A stretch of 64,000 nt of DNA from Gamarada debralockiae (GCA_002803225.1 NXFV01001730.1:34487-98486), one strand, 5' to 3'. Positions 1-12,984 are shown, counted from the stretch's first letter. Program-made: numbers and translations. Notes: a model not told the origin generated them from the letters alone.

Positions 1-2170
1 TCCGTGTCGCATTACAACCAAGATGTACATACGACAGTTGACAGGTGGGAGATCCGGGAGAAGAACCAAACGATCCATCCAGCCTTTGAGCAACTTAGCT
101 CGCGAAGGAACAGTGTCGGCTCAACACCTGGAGTAAGTGAGATCATTTGTCTTACCAGGTATAGATACTTACGGTTATAGAACATTGTGCTACTGAAGAA
201 GCTTGAAAGTTTTACAGTGAACAAAACCCTTGTCGCTATTCAACCCATGAACCTAGGGAAAGTTATCTGCTTTGCATACAGTGATAGCTCGGTGGAATAT
301 CGTGATCGAACGACAATGGCTGAGATTTTCAACGATGGCGACCTTGACAGAGTTTGGCATCTATCACAGATCGGATTCTCATACACCGAGGATGAGCCAT
401 GTAAGAGCCTGCGACCAAAAATTTGATCTGTTTTCTGACCCGTCCCAGGTCTGCAGGTTGCCTTATCCCCAAGTTATTGCTCTATGGTGCAGCTCCGGAA
501 CGATGGAAAGGTTAAGTGGAAACAACTTGACTATATGGGTGACATCGGATCTAGTACAGAAGATGGTACTTTCTCACCCAAAAACCTGGATTATCAAATG
601 TTAATCTTCCACAGCGCAATATAACGCAGTTGTTGCCGCTCTAGCTCTGTCTTGTTCCACGGCTGTTATGACGAGTGTCAATTATGACGATCTGCTCGCC
701 ACTGCTCACAAACACGCAAAAAACAGTAAGTTAAGACCCATTAGCCTTCTAAATCTATACTTCCTTACTAACGTGTGTAGATTTCGCTTACGACTGGCTT
801 ATTGAACTCTCTCGTATCTTGAAGGTTCATGTGGACTATTCGGAAGAAGCACACTACGACGTGTTGATTAGAAACACGACGATCCAGCTTTGTCTCAGCA
901 TTCAGAATTCCCTTGGCTTCAAAGGAGAGTTTCAACCAAGAACCTTTCCGGGCAAATTCTCGTGGCTCGTTCTACAGCTACGCAACATTGTGGTTCTTGT
1001 GACAATGGCCGCAAATATGAAGGTTCCAGGGCCAAATAATGAGAGGACATCGCCATTGGAAGATCCAGGTTCGTTTCCTTCTCATCGTTTTACACTCCAG
1101 CTACTAATTATCCTCAAGAGGTCATCAACGCCCTCGCAGGTTCTGTCAGATGGATTCTCGACCTCATGGCCTGGATAACCGACACTCTCCTCACTCTCCC
1201 GACCAGTCTCCCTCAAGGAATGGATCTCACAAACGCAAACAACCTCTCCGTATCTGATCTTCTCACCCATCTCCGATCCACCAACACCGTTTCCCTTCAT
1301 CTCCTCCTCTCCTCCCCCACCCGCGGCTTCCTCACAGCAATCTGCCGCCGGCTCGCACACCTAGACTACATAGCCCGCAAAGCCATTGTTCACACTAGCC
1401 CCTCCACATCCGGGTCCTGGCTACAGAACACACCTAACCCTCAAAACGGCGGTCAAACTCCCAACCAAACACCTACTCCGCAAAGTGCCCAACCAGGCCC
1501 TGTTCTCTCTCCTGCTCTACGGTCTGCGTATATGCAAATAGCAACTCTAACAAACAACACAATTCTCCGCATAAAAACCTTCGAAACGCTCCTCTCCTCC
1601 TTAACCTCACACATCAAAAACGCCTACGCGTCCCATAATCCACCATTATCCGGCTCCACCGCCGCCGAAAAAGCGCGCAACACACTAGAGATTAAGATGT
1701 TATTTGGAGGTTCCATCCCTGACGCCTTCAAACCCGTAATCGTAGAGCTTTTCCGCAAAGAAGGACTCCTCGATTCCGTACGCGAAGAAATCGAGCCCGC
1801 GAAACTCTTCTTCGCTGATTTCGCGATGCTGGAAGTCGATGAGGATGCGGTTAGTGTGGGAAAAAGGAAGCGTAGTCAGATGACTATGGATTCGTTTAGG
1901 AAGCGGTGGCTGATGAATCCTAAGAAGGCGGAAATGGAGAATGGAGAGGGTGGAGTGAATGGGACGGGAGAGGGAAGCGGTGGGGTTATTGGTAGTGCAG
2001 GAGGAAGTGGGAGGCAGAGTGCAAGGTGGAGGAGGTGTGCGCGGTGTGCGGCTGTTGTGGAGGATGTGTTGAGTCAGAGACCGTCGTTGCAGTGGTTGAC
2101 TATGCAGCAGAGGAGGTGCTTTTGTTCGGGGTATTGGAATACACTTGAGGCTGGACGGACGGTTGCTTAA
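1..2170 (+). CDS. MED16: Mediator complex subunit 16 (Med16/Sin4), 5' truncated by window edge
   Basis: Tail-module subunit of Mediator, which links transcription activators to RNA polymerase II in the nucleus. Six visible exons splice in one frame: 1-132, 181-400, 449-565, 615-725, 781-1068 and 1119-2170, giving the last 639 residues. All five introns are 48-55 nt with GT...AG ends. Family hallmarks are the stretch around SPTRGFLTAICRRL, the MLFGGSIPDAF/PVIVELFRKEGLLDSV segment, and a C-terminal Cys-rich tail (CARCAAVVEDV then RRCFCSGYWNTLE) that could bind a metal. The N-terminal WD40-like half lies outside the window. The last exon alone contains the segment most typical of fungal Med16. 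The name rests on recognised family sequence, not on a search. Confidence 0.9.
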
Positions 2171-2355
2171 ACTGGTATGACTTGCCGCTGGCAAGCGGCA
2201 GCGAGCGTTGTTGTCTTTGGAGCTCTGGTACTTACATGGACATCAGTGAGCATAAATATTGCTACCAAGCTTAAGTGCTAAGTCCAGAGCATTGAAAACA
2301 TCCAAACAGTCCTATATCGTAGAAAAAACAAATAATATTTCACCACTGGCTCGCA

Positions 2356-3252
2356 TCATCCATCAATCATAACCACAAGCTCTCCCTCAATCCCAAGCGC
2401 GGCCTTCCACAACCTCTGAAACTTCTTTTTCTCCTCCTCAACATCAATCCAAGGAGGCCCCAAACTGACATTCATCAAAACAAGCTTCTTCAAACTCAAA
2501 CACTTCATCCGTCTTGCACAATACTTAACACTTGGGATAACAGATAGTGGTATATCATCCCACCCTCTCAAAGGACCTGTGCAAGAGAAGTCCAGATACA
2601 GCGTCTCGAGATCCGGTAAAGTTTTCCAATCAACCTTTAGTATCCAGTCCCAGTCCGAAGCCTCCATTTCATTGCTCGTTCCTCTGTCTCGGTGGGGTTG
2701 GAATACCAATGCCATCTTCCTGATCAAATGTCGATACCGATCAACATGCCTACCTTGCAGATACCTAAAATTATGTCTCCACAACCTTGAACCCCTCCCC
2801 TTCCAATCCGGTCTATCCACAAAATCCAACAGTCTCGTAGCATGCGGATCCCTGAGCTCTTGCCACGACCATACAAGATCGTCTTGCGGTGGAGGTTGAG
2901 TGAGCGTATATGGCGAGCAATTGAACACGAATGTGTTGTTCGAGAAAAAGTACTTTAGGGAGTCGTCTCGCCAGGATGTACAGACGGCTGTGAGTGTAGC
3001 ATCGGGGAAATGTAGGGGGTGGTCGCCGTGGTCGAGTCCGGAATTGCAGGACCATGTACCGAGACATTTTCCGAAGTGGTAATTGACGCAGGGTTGTTTG
3101 GGGATGAGTGCTATTTTGAGGATTTGGAGCTCGAGTTCTGGGGGCAGTCTGTAGGTTATTGTAATGGTGAGAAGCTCAGCCGAGGAGGCTTCGTTGGAGA
3201 GCTTTAGTTTTTTGGCCTGGGGCTGTTCGGGTATACCAATTACCTGTGACAT
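2356..3252 (-). CDS. F-box-like hypothetical protein, 298 aa
   Basis: Single-exon gene read from the ATG at 3252. Near residue 33 it carries a weak F-box-like start (RLPPELELQILKIAL), followed by a Cys/His-containing stretch (PCVNYHFGKCLGTWSCNSG) and a conserved-looking TAVCTSWRDDSLKYFF segment. The C-terminal third has Leu-rich spacing (LPDLETLYLDFSCTG, MKCLSLKKLVLMNVSLG), as in many fungal F-box/LRR-type proteins. It lies tail-to-tail with MED16, with 185 bp between the stops. Function unknown; a role as a substrate adaptor for SCF ligases is only a guess. A strong coding frame supports it as a real gene. Confidence 0.7.
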   Translation of the reverse strand: MSQVIGIPEQPQAKKLKLSNEASSAELLTITITYRLPPELELQILKIALIPKQPCVNYHFGKCLGTWSCNSGLDHGDHPLHFPDATLTAVCTSWRDDSLKYFFSNNTFVFNCSPYTLTQPPPQDDLVWSWQELRDPHATRLLDFVDRPDWKGRGSRLWRHNFRYLQGRHVDRYRHLIRKMALVFQPHRDRGTSNEMEASDWDWILKVDWKTLPDLETLYLDFSCTGPLRGWDDIPLSVIPSVKYCARRMKCLSLKKLVLMNVSLGPPWIDVEEEKKKFQRLWKAALGIEGELVVMIDG

Positions 3253-4081
3253 GATGGTTATGAATTAAGGGCCTTAAACTCTGATTAAGTTTCTGTTGAA
3301 GATCTGTTTCATAAAATGTTGTAGAAGATTTGAGATTTGAGGTGATGCGTCAGTCGGTATTCAAGTGAGGGCTTAAGATGTAAATTTGGTAGCGATGCCG
3401 TCATACTAATGGAATTGCAGTTAAGAGAACTGGGCTGCTTCATAATTTATGAATCACTCGATTCAGGATGGAGAGAGTCACTACTCCAAGACCGTGAATC
3501 ACCATAATGAGAAATGCTGGCCGTTTGTGATATGCTTTGGGTGCTTCAAACACAAGTCCAAGAAGCCAACTTTGGCGGATGAGGAGCAGATATCTGGTAG
3601 AGATCTGAGCTTAGCCTGATTGCCCGGACCCTAAATCAATTTTGGATGGAACGGAAGGAGCCTCAGTTGCCGTGCAGAACAACTGGCGTATTGGAACCTC
3701 AGGTCACCTACTCTAAGGAGCTCCTTCCGGACGGTAGATAAAGTGGCCATCCTATCCTGCTGTGAAAAGTGCCATCTTCAAATGTAGCCAGTATGTGAAC
3801 CAAATATATGGCAGAATAGGGCTGACTATTCACAGTAGAAGAGAATATGTCATGGCCTGCAACTACACAGTTTGTCCGCTGAACGAGCAAAAATTCTCGA
3901 AACTCCTTCATGAATCAACGCTAGAACCTTACCAAGATCCACATGCATTCCCATCTTGACCCATATAGCACCATTGCTCCTTGAGAGATTCCCTTTTCGG
4001 TTTCAAAAGAAGAGCCTATCCCAAAGCCAATTCCAATCCGGTATCATCTCGCATCATCTCCACGCTAATATCATTCATCAT
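3253..4081. other. Intergenic, 829 bp
   Basis: Promoter side of the F-box-like gene and 3' side of GID4. Small open frames on both strands lack splice partners or recognisable motifs. No RNA gene or repeat seen. Confidence 0.5.
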
Positions 4082-5209
4082 TCATCGAAACTCCATTGCT
4101 GCAAAGCAGCCACGATCCTCAACGTGCTTAAGTTCTAATTGCTGAAACCTGCATGATGCGTTAGTACATGTGGCTGTAGCGGGTAGAAGTGGCTTACTTT
4201 TCACTCTTTGCGTGGAAATATATTCCGCTAACCGTTCCCTGGATCTGGTTGAAGCAGATGTAGTAAAAGCCCTCAAAACTTGCGCCGCTAATCGTCCGTA
4301 CTCGGTGGTCAGGAACCAAGAAGTGCTCCTTCCACCGCATGAATATGTTCTCTCGTTGCGCCAGGCCAGGGATATGGAGGTGACCTTTGCGAGCTTGCTT
4401 CTGAAAGGGTCGGAAGGCGGAGAATTTGGCCCAATGGGTGAGATCTGTTTTATCTGACGAGCCCCAGTCTTGATGTTGGGTAAGGAAGGAGTATTTCGAG
4501 CCAATGATCTCGCCTTCGAAATAGGTTGTGAGGGTTGGGTGGTCTTCAGTCAAGCCTGTTTGACGCAGAAAACATTAGCATATCCGCATCCACACTGCTC
4601 CCAGTATCATTCTCTTCATACCTTGTATGCGTAGGTATCCGCAGAGAAATGATTCTCTCATATCGACATGCTTGATCTCAACCTGCACATCGTAGACTTG
4701 TCGCTCAGATTGTTGGGTGCCATGGAATCGACTACCGGCGCGTAGGAAGGAGGATGGGGATGATGGAATTAGCTACACCACTATCAGTATACTGGGCTAT
4801 CCAATGCCGTAGAAGAAGAGACTTGACGTACTCGGATGTTAGAGAAGTCGTAACCCATGGACGGTGGGCCAAGGTCTGTGCTTGTCAAAGCAGGTAGCTC
4901 GCTTTCTTCTTGCTGCTTGTCTGTACCTGCACTCATGGGAGACAGTATGTCGGGGCCCGCAGTAGTTTCTTCATCGATATCCATTCGTTTGATATTTTGC
5001 TGGTCAGCAATGTGACTCTCCGTTTCTCCGAGGACATGCGAATCTGTCGGAGGCGGTGTAGGTTCTTGATGAACTTCGGGGGCTTCAACTATTGATTCTT
5101 CACTGGTATGATCCATCTCTATCTCTCCCCTCCGCCAACTTGATCTATCATCTTCAGGTGGGCATGAGGTATTGATCGATGGATTCCCATGATTCTCGTC
5201 GCTAGGCAT
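4082..5209 (-). CDS. GID4: GID4/Vid24, substrate receptor of the GID/CTLH ubiquitin ligase
   Basis: Recognises N-terminal degrons (notably Pro/N-degrons) on gluconeogenic enzymes and hands them to the GID E3 ligase. The yeast protein is also called Vid24. Four exons on the minus strand, 4832-5209, 4622-4772, 4198-4555 and 4082-4148, encode 317 aa. The first ~125 residues are acidic and low-complexity; the conserved beta-barrel domain starts near residue 130. Diagnostic segments are RAGSRFHGTQQS, SFLCGYLRIQGLTEDHPTL, LTTYFEGEIIG, HWAKF, SGASFEGFYYICFNQIQG and SGIYFHAKSEKFQQLELKH near the C-terminus. I chose the ATG at 5209 (MPSDENHG); the frame is open farther upstream only through a TTG. Identification is strong. 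Confidence 0.93.
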
Positions 5210-6065
5210 GGTCGCGCCCGCCGGCCAGGCTTTGAAGGGAGAAGTCGAAGGTAATGATACAAAAGAAGAACAGAATAGAGGAGGAGAAGGCAATTAGACG
5301 GACATGGCCGACGGCATTCAATGCATTCCTCTCTCACAATATGGGATGGGAGATGGGCGATAGATAGATATGGAAATGATTGGGTCTGTTCGTCTTGCTT
5401 GGGAGGCGAAGCGAGGCCAAATCCTTGCTAACTTTCCCCCACACTCATTCAGATCGTGGCGGCTCTCTCTCGGAGCCGCCGTTACGACAAACTTTTGGGC
5501 AGTTAAGATTTTGTTTAATTGGATTACAAGATATTAATCGCTCAATTATTTCCAATGATCCAAATATGAACAGCCTCATCCGAGGAAAACAACACTTTGA
5601 GTTATTCAATTGTGATTGAGTGATTGCGGTCGAAGGATATCAGAAATCTGTTTTTGCTGCCCGTTCTTGATTCCTGAAGCTGGTTGATGGATTCATACAT
5701 TATATTCCAATTTCCAGGGTAGTTCCAGTTTCTTGTCACTGACTAACAATCATGAGAGACTCAGAGAATGTACCTACGTCTCCTTGTTGCGGGGTCGCGT
5801 GAGCGAGCACATGCAGGCTCTTTAAATAGACTTTTACCCCTCCAGGCCTTCTTTGAAAAACTGACTGGGGGCCGTGATCCAAGATGTCCGCGTTCACCAA
5901 ATTGTAACCGCAACCAAGTGCAAGATCAATATCTGAAGCGGCGACTCAAAGACACGGTATTTTGAAAGATCGTGATGCGTCTTCATTCCCCTGCTCTATG
6001 GTATCCCTTTTTGTGCAAGTATAAACGCCAGACACCATGTTTTCATGGTCCAAATAGCTTCACCC
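5210..6065. other. Intergenic, 856 bp
   Basis: Between the GID4 start and the mago nashi stop. Contains the GID4 promoter. Short frames here have no recognisable motif and I support no gene. Confidence 0.5.
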
Positions 6066-6798
6066 TTAGATAGGCTTGATCTTGAAGTGCAGAGCTATCA
6101 AGGAAAACACCAATGCCTTCAGATCTTGGACGAGATAGTAGAAGACGCGAAGGCCCTCTGGATCTTGAGATTCGGTAACATCGACAAGAGAACCAATCTT
6201 GGCGGTCTATGGAGAGGCATTTAAATCAGCTTCTGAGACCAAAAAGAGTCCTGGTAACTTTCCATACCTCGAAAGAGATGTGTTCATTGCCCAACCGGAT
6301 CTCCAACTCCTGCCGTCCATCCTTATTCTTCTGAGGCCATTTGCTATCATCTTCCCTATCTAATTGTAAGCCCACCAACTCGTTCGATGTGCTCAAGGGT
6401 AAACGTACTTCATGATCTCGCTCGTCTTGATAATGCGCTTGATCTCATCAACCATGAGGGAGCTGACGCACACTGCAGACGATACAGGTCAGTCAAGATC
6501 TGGACCTTTGGGCAGGTACCACCTACTCTCTTTCCGAATGAGGGAGTCATTTCGGTAGTTTGAGTTGTTGGCATATCGCGCAGATGCACTCCTTCCATCT
6601 CCTAGGACTCGGAAATCGAACTCTGTGTAAATGGTCAGGGTTTGCGCGCGGTACTGGTTCATGAACGCTCACCAAGGAACTCGTGACCATGGCGGCCTTG
6701 ATGTCCTGAGCTTCAGAGGTATATTAGCATATATCAATCGATTCGGATAGAAATGCATACTAGTAGCGGATGTAGAAAGGTTCATTAGAGGCAGCCAT
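6066..6798 (-). CDS. MAGO: Mago nashi, exon junction complex core subunit, 154 aa
   Basis: Binds Y14/Tsunagi as part of the exon junction complex deposited on spliced mRNA. Six exons: 6761-6798, 6673-6710, 6527-6622, 6409-6472, 6268-6355 and 6066-6206. The spliced protein runs from [13 protein letters not shown] through [65 protein letters not shown] and [20 protein letters not shown] to the family's usual ending FKIKPI. Length matches the family (about 145-155 aa). The first two exons are only 38 nt each, so ab initio models could miss them. It shares a 378-bp divergent promoter with the SEC26 gene. Confidence 0.96.
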
Positions 6799-7176
6799 GT
6801 TGTGCTGGAAGACTGCTTGGATATGTCGTTCAAGGAAGGCTGAAGCTTTTGCGCTTCGGCCTTTGGTCGTCTCATTCGCGCCTCAGGCAGCAGCGCCCTA
6901 AACCGATTTCTAGGGGACACTTTGAGCTCACCCACCACGTATTAACTCGAGAATGTATTTCTGATGCGCAACGGTGTCATAACACGTTTCTCTCTACATG
7001 CGAAAGGGACATTGAGCAAACCCCGATATCCGACCATTCACCCCCAACTTCATTCACATCTACCGAGGACTTCGAGAAACGCACACGAACGCCTTCCAAT
7101 ATTCTCTTGACCACCGCCGAGTTAGCCCAGACAATTGCAGCAATCTGCTGCCCCTCCTACCGTGAAACCCGCCAAC
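6799..7176. promoter_or_regulatory. Bidirectional intergenic region, mago nashi / SEC26
   Basis: 378 bp separate the two divergent start codons, so both promoters must lie here. No TATA box or defined operator was recognised. An in-frame TTG, not an ATG, lies just upstream of the SEC26 start. Confidence 0.6.
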
Positions 7177-10100
7177 ATGGCATCCTTCTTAGAGAATTCG
7201 TACAGTTTGGTACACCAAGACAATGCTGCAGATGTACCTACAATGTCGGAGCTGCGCACGCAGCTGGAGAAGGGGACAGATGAGAGCAAGGTGGAAACCA
7301 TGAAGCGCATTCTCACAATCATGCTGAATGGCGACCCAATGCCTCAGCTACTTATGCACATCATACGCTTTGTGATGCCTTCGAAGCATAAGGCCCTGAA
7401 GAAGCTGCTTTATTTCTACTATGAAATATGCCCCAAATTGGATGCCAGCGGAAAGCTCAAGCAAGAGATGATTCTTGTCTGGTAAGAATGAATATGCCGG
7501 TACTTCTGGGAGCTTTCAGCTAAATCTTTTGTAGCAACGGCATTCGAAATGATCTCCAACATCCCAACGAATATATTCGAGGCAACACACTGCGATTCTT
7601 GTGCAAGCTTCGTGAAGCTGAGCTCATTGAACCCCTCCTCTCTTCCGCACGATCTTGCCTCGAGCACCGACATGCCTACGTTCGCAAGAATGCCGTCTTT
7701 GCTGTGGCGTCTATCTTCCAACACTCAGAGAGTCTCATTCCTGATGCCCCTGACTTGATAGCTACCTTTTTGGAAGGCGAGAGCGATCATACTTGCAAGC
7801 GGAACGCATTCGCGGCGCTGGTGAGCATTAGCCATGACAAGGCCTTGGCATATCTGAGTACTGTATTCGATGGAATCCCAAATGCAGACGAACTTCTCCA
7901 ATTGGTCGAATTAGAGTTCATACGGAAGGATGCAGTCCAGAACTCACAAAATAAGGTATGCGCATTGAAATTTGTTTACAATTTTAGGGGCATCTACTCA
8001 TATATCTAGGCCCGCTACTTAAGACTCATCTTCGATCTTCTAGAAGCTGGCGCAACCACAGTGGTTTACGAAGCTGCGTCTTCCTTGACTGCACTTACCA
8101 ATAACCCTGTTGCAGTCAAAGCCGCAGCATCCAAATTCATAGAGCTCAGCATCAAGGAAGCAGATAACAATGTGAAGCTCATTGTACTTGACCGAGTAGA
8201 TGCTCTGAGGCAGAAGAATGAGGGTGTGCTAGACGACCTGACTATGGAAATCCTGCGAGTCTTGTCAAGTCCCGATATCGATGTTCGGAGGAAGGCCCTG
8301 GAAATTGCGTTGGAAATGGTATCCAGTAAGAATGTCGAGGAAGTTGTGCTGCTCTTGAAGAAGGAGTTGTCGAAAACCGTCGATCAAGAATACGAGAAGA
8401 ACAACGAATATCGACAATTACTAATCCACTCAATACACCAATGTGCTATCAAATTCTCCGAGGTGGCTGCCAGCGTTGTCGGGCTCTTGATGGACTTCAT
8501 TGCAGATTTCAACAACACATCAGCCGTAGATGTCATCTCTTTCGTGAAGGAAGTGGTCGAGAAATTCCCGAAGCTGCGCCCCTCAATTGTTGAGCGCCTG
8601 GTTTCGACGTTGAGCGAAGTTCGAGCTGGAAAGGTGTATCGGGGAGCTCTTTGGATTGTGGGAGAGTACTCTCTCGAAGCCAAAGATATCAGAGACGTAT
8701 GGAAGCAGATCCGAGCAAGCTTGGGTGAAATTCCTATCCTGGCCTCGGAACAACGCCTTCTTGACGAGGCCACCGATGGAACCGAACCAACAAAAGAAAC
8801 CGAACAAGTCAATGGGCATTCGAAGTCTGCTCCCACAGGATCACGTAGAGTCCTTGCTGATGGTACTTACGCGACAGAGAGCGCTCTCACGAGTCAGTCT
8901 GCAGCGGCTGCAAAATTAGAAGCCGTCAAGGCTGCGCAAAAGCCACCTCTTCGCCAGCTCATTCTCGATGGCGATTATTACTTAGCTTCCGTACTCTCCT
9001 CTACCCTCACCAAGCTTGTCATGCGTCATTCGGAAATCTCGCCTGACAAAGCCCGCACGAATGCTCTGCGCGCTGAAGCTATGTTGATTATGATCTCGAT
9101 CATCCGTGTTGGACAATCACAATTTGTCAAGGCGCCTATAGACGAGGATTCCGTTGACAGAATAATGTCTTGCGTCAGATCACTTGCGGAATTCGCACAG
9201 AACAAGGACCTCGAGACAGTGTTCTTGGACGACACACGGAAAGCTTTCCGGGCTATGGTGCAAGTCGAAGAGAAGAAGCGAGCGGCTAAGGAGGCTGTTG
9301 AGAAGGCGAAGACCGCAGTCCAGGTTGATGATGTGGTCTCGATTCGACAACTTGCAAAGAAGAATGCCGGAGACGGAACCGACGAAATGGAGCTTGATTT
9401 AGAGAAGGCTACTGGTGGCGATTCAACAGTCGAGGATCTATCATCCAAGCTTAGCCGAGTTGTTCAACTTACTGGTTTCTCTGATCCGGTGTACGCCGAG
9501 GCATATGTCAAAGTTCACCAATTTGACATTGTCCTTGACGTTCTTCTGGTGAACCAGACGACGGAAACACTTCAAAATCTGTCCGTTGAATTTGCTACGC
9601 TGGGCGATCTCAAGGTTGTGGAAAGACCAACTACCCAAAATCTTGGGCCACATGACTTCCAGAATGTCCAATCCACAATCAAGGTTTCCTCGACAGATAC
9701 CGGCGTCATCTTTGGCAATGTTGTCTATGACGGGGCCAGCTCAACTGAAAACAATGTGGTTATCCTGAATGATGTCCACGTTGATATCATGGATTACATC
9801 CAACCTGCAGTGTGCACAGAAACGCAATTCCGCACCATGTGGACCGAATTCGAGTGGGAGAACAAGGTCAACATCAACTCGAAGGCCAAGTCGTTACGGG
9901 ACTTCTTGACGCAATTAATGGCTTGCACGAATATGAGCTGTCTGACGCCGGAGGCTTCATTGAAGGGCGATTGTCAATTCTTGAGTGCGAACTTATATGC
10001 TAGGAGTGTGTTTGGTAGGATCCCAATTTATTTGTTTCTAAGGAATAAACGCTAACAGATGTCAGGTGAGGATGCCCTTGCGAATCTGAGTATCGAAAAG

Positions 10101-10214
10101 GAGGGCGAGGATGGGCCGGTGACTGGTTTTGTCCGCATTCGAAGTAGATCGCAAGGCCTGGCTTTGAGTCTTGGGTCACTGAAGGGCTTGAACAAGGTTG
10201 GAGAAGTTGCTTGA
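7177..10214 (+). CDS. SEC26: Coatomer subunit beta (COPI coat), 959 aa
   Basis: Structural subunit of the COPI coat, which drives retrograde Golgi-to-ER transport. Exons 7177-7481, 7535-7955, 8010-10014 and 10066-10214 splice in one frame to 959 aa, close to the yeast Sec26 length. The N-terminal adaptin-like solenoid is evident ([63 protein letters not shown] repeats). After a charged linker comes the C-terminal appendage domain ([20 protein letters not shown], then [15 protein letters not shown]). I start at ATG 7177 ([16 protein letters not shown]); the open frame upstream begins only with TTG. One exon of 2005 nt carries most of the protein. Confidence 0.96.
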
Positions 10215-10975
10215 TAGTCCAGATATAACATCACGACAATGGAACTGTCCGACAGTGGATGTCTCAATTTTTGACTCCGCGGACAGTGACGCTTCCTAAA
10301 CCAGTCAATGTGGAGAGGAAGGCGCTGGTTAATGGATTGGATTCCGCGTCGAAAGGAGTGAAAGCTGTGTGCGAGTAAGCCCGCTTTTGCGAATCATCAT
10401 GAATGGCGCAGAAAAGCAAAAGGAGTTATCTAGATCCAGGGTCATTGCAATAAATAAATTCGATTTCTCCTGATGTCGACCCAAAGCGACCAGAACTCGA
10501 TGTGCCTGCATTAGTGAATCCATCGTCTGTATCTAGCATGTGACAAAGTCCCCTGAAGAATGCCGAAATCACCAATCTATTAGTCCGAGCAAGTAAATAG
10601 GTTAACGAGGTCGAGCCAATTAAGGATTTCCGTGGCCATCAACATGACCAAAATCGCCACGACTATCTTCGGGGATTGAACCAGACTTCGCAACTCATGC
10701 GGAACCAAGATTAGGATAATTTGAATCGCATGACTTTGCCTTCCTAAAAAGACCGGAGAACAGCCGCAAAGAGGAAAGTAGGGCATCTTCGCTGAACACT
10801 TGTCCGTATCTCGGCATCTCAGGGAATGAATTGACGAAAGTTGGCTGGTTCGGCTGGACACAGACCTTCTCGAACGTCACCAGCTAAATCTGACAAAGGA
10901 ACCCATCTTACTTCGCAACTACAACTGCTTTACTCCTGCGACGAGGATGCTTGGGCTAGCAAGGCAAAACCACAA
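10215..10975. other. Intergenic, 761 bp
   Basis: SEC26 3' flank and promoter of the long-chain base kinase gene. Minus-strand frames at 10329-10523 and 10580-10861 show no recognisable domain and look like chance. Confidence 0.5.
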
Positions 10976-12698
10976 ATGACTACTGCATCGATGGCAACTG
11001 ACAATCCGTTTGTCGACCCCATTACCTCCTTCGAAGAGCATGGCAGGGATCACTCTTTTGCTGTTGGCTCCACTTTGCCGGTTGGCAAGAATGCCTCTTT
11101 GACTCTGGGCACCGACTCTCTGATCGTTCTAGGTGAGTCAATACTAAATATCCCGACGAGATGATTGCTAAGACCTGGAATAGATGAAGCGTTTGAGAAA
11201 AGGGACAGGACGAATTGTTGTGGTTTATGGCCCTCAGGTACATATCCGGTACCTCGGATCCGCTCCGATCCAAGCTGACGAGAACATTGCAGGCACGGCA
11301 AACACACGCGCAATCCCCTTCTACAACATCCTCTGGGCCGAACTCCAGGACGACGAACTCACAATCGAATATGCTTCCCCTGCATCGAAAACAATAGTCC
11401 GAGCGGCGACTTTGAAGTATCCTTTTGAAAGACAAACTCTGGAAGCCGTCCACAAATGGGTAATCAAGCTGCTAGATCGATCATACGGAGAGTCACAACG
11501 GATGAAAAGGATGAAAGTCCTAGTCAATCCTCACAGCGGCAAAGGCAGTGCGGAAAAATGGTATTACCGTGATGTGGAACCTCTGCTGAAGGCAGCGCGA
11601 TGCACCATCGATATGCAGAAGACGAAGTACAGTGGGGAGGCTGTAGAGATTGCGGAGAAATTAGATATTGAGGCATTTGATGTTGTTGCGGCTTGCTCGG
11701 GTGATGGACTTCCCTATGAGGTGTTCAATGGGTTTGGGAAGAGGCCGGATGCGAAGAAGGCGCTGACGAAAATTGCCGTGGTTAACATACCCTGTGGCAG
11801 TGGGAATGCGATGAGCTGGAACCTTAATGGCACAGACAGTACCAGTTTGGCTACGTTGACCGTGATCAAGGGCCTGCCAACTCCTCTCGATCTGATATCG
11901 ATCACGCAGGGAGAGAGCCGGACACTAAGCTTCTTGTCTCAGTCTGTTGGAATTGTGGCAGAATCTGACCTGGCTACGGAACACTTGCGATGGATGGGTG
12001 GTCAACGATTTACGTACGGGTTCCTTGTACGACTTTGGGGGAAAGCATTATATCCATGTGATATTGCTGTGAAAGTTGCGATAGATGACAAACCATCTAT
12101 CAAGGAGCATTACAGGAGGGAACGGAACAACCACGAGCCAGCCAGCGAGCGAAGAGGGTATAAAAATCTTCTAGATGACGATGCATCAGCAAGCAGCGGG
12201 AACGACGATGGCCTGCCACCCCTGAGATATGGGACCGTCAACGACAAGCTGCCGGAAGGATGGGAGTTGGTCCCTTACGACAAACTAGGAAACTTCTACT
12301 GCGGAAATGTAACTCCTCCCCCCCCACCCCCTTCTTTTTAACCTTACTCATCATACTAAATCTTTCAGATGGCATACATGGCCGCAGATTCAGTATTCTT
12401 CCAATCCGCGCTCCCCAACGACGGCTATATGGATCTTGTCTGCATCAACGGCGATATCTCACGCGTATCCGCATTCAAAATGATGCTCGCCGTCGAAAAC
12501 GGCAAGTTCTTTGACATCCCTGGCGTCTGGTACCGCAAGATCCTCGGCTATCGAATTATCCCTAAAAGTACAGGTGACGGGTATATCAGCATAGATGGAG
12601 AACGTATTCCTTTCCAGCCTTTCCAAGCTGAAGTTCATAAGGGGTTGGGCACGGTTCTTTCGAAAACCGGGCATATGTATGAGGCTCCGGGGTTTTGA
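10976..12698 (+). CDS. LCB4: Sphingoid long-chain base kinase (sphingosine kinase family), 518 aa
   Basis: Phosphorylates sphingoid long-chain bases such as phytosphingosine, at membranes, feeding sphingolipid signalling and turnover. Exons: 10976-11132, 11184-11237, 11293-12308 and 12369-12698. The DAGK-type catalytic domain starts near residue 142 (KVLVNPHSGKGSAEKWY). The nucleotide-binding loop ACSGDGLPYEVFNGF lies near residue 205, followed by NIPCGSGNAMSWNL. Later family segments are FLSQSVGIVAESDL, WMGGQRFTYGFLVRLW and GYISIDGERIPFQPFQ. An acidic, low-complexity insert lies around residues 350-385, as is common in fungal members. Exon 2 is just 54 nt. Intron 3 contains a C-rich tract (12311-12331) before its 3' splice site. 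Could equally be named LCB5. Confidence 0.92.
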
Positions 12699-12984
12699 GT
12701 TATTAATTTGCTTTAGTCTGACGGTGCGATGCGTTGATGGGGGTGTTTGCAAAGATTTCGATTTCGGGGGGAGAGATATGAGATGAGAGATCTGAGATGA
12801 GATGAGACCTGACTGACTTGCCACAATGATACCCAGAGCTGGATCGCTGACGCGATGCTCTTGAGATGTATTGGAATTATCTTCTGTATATCCACAAAAA
12901 TAGGATCGTTGCATATTCCGGAACTCCTTGCCCATGATCCCTTACCCAATGATTGCAAAGACTCGTGACTTTTCATACCTCACT

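Noticed and set aside
1700..2194. 164-codon minus-strand frame
   Set aside because: Antisense to the last exon of MED16, whose protein is clearly conserved-type.
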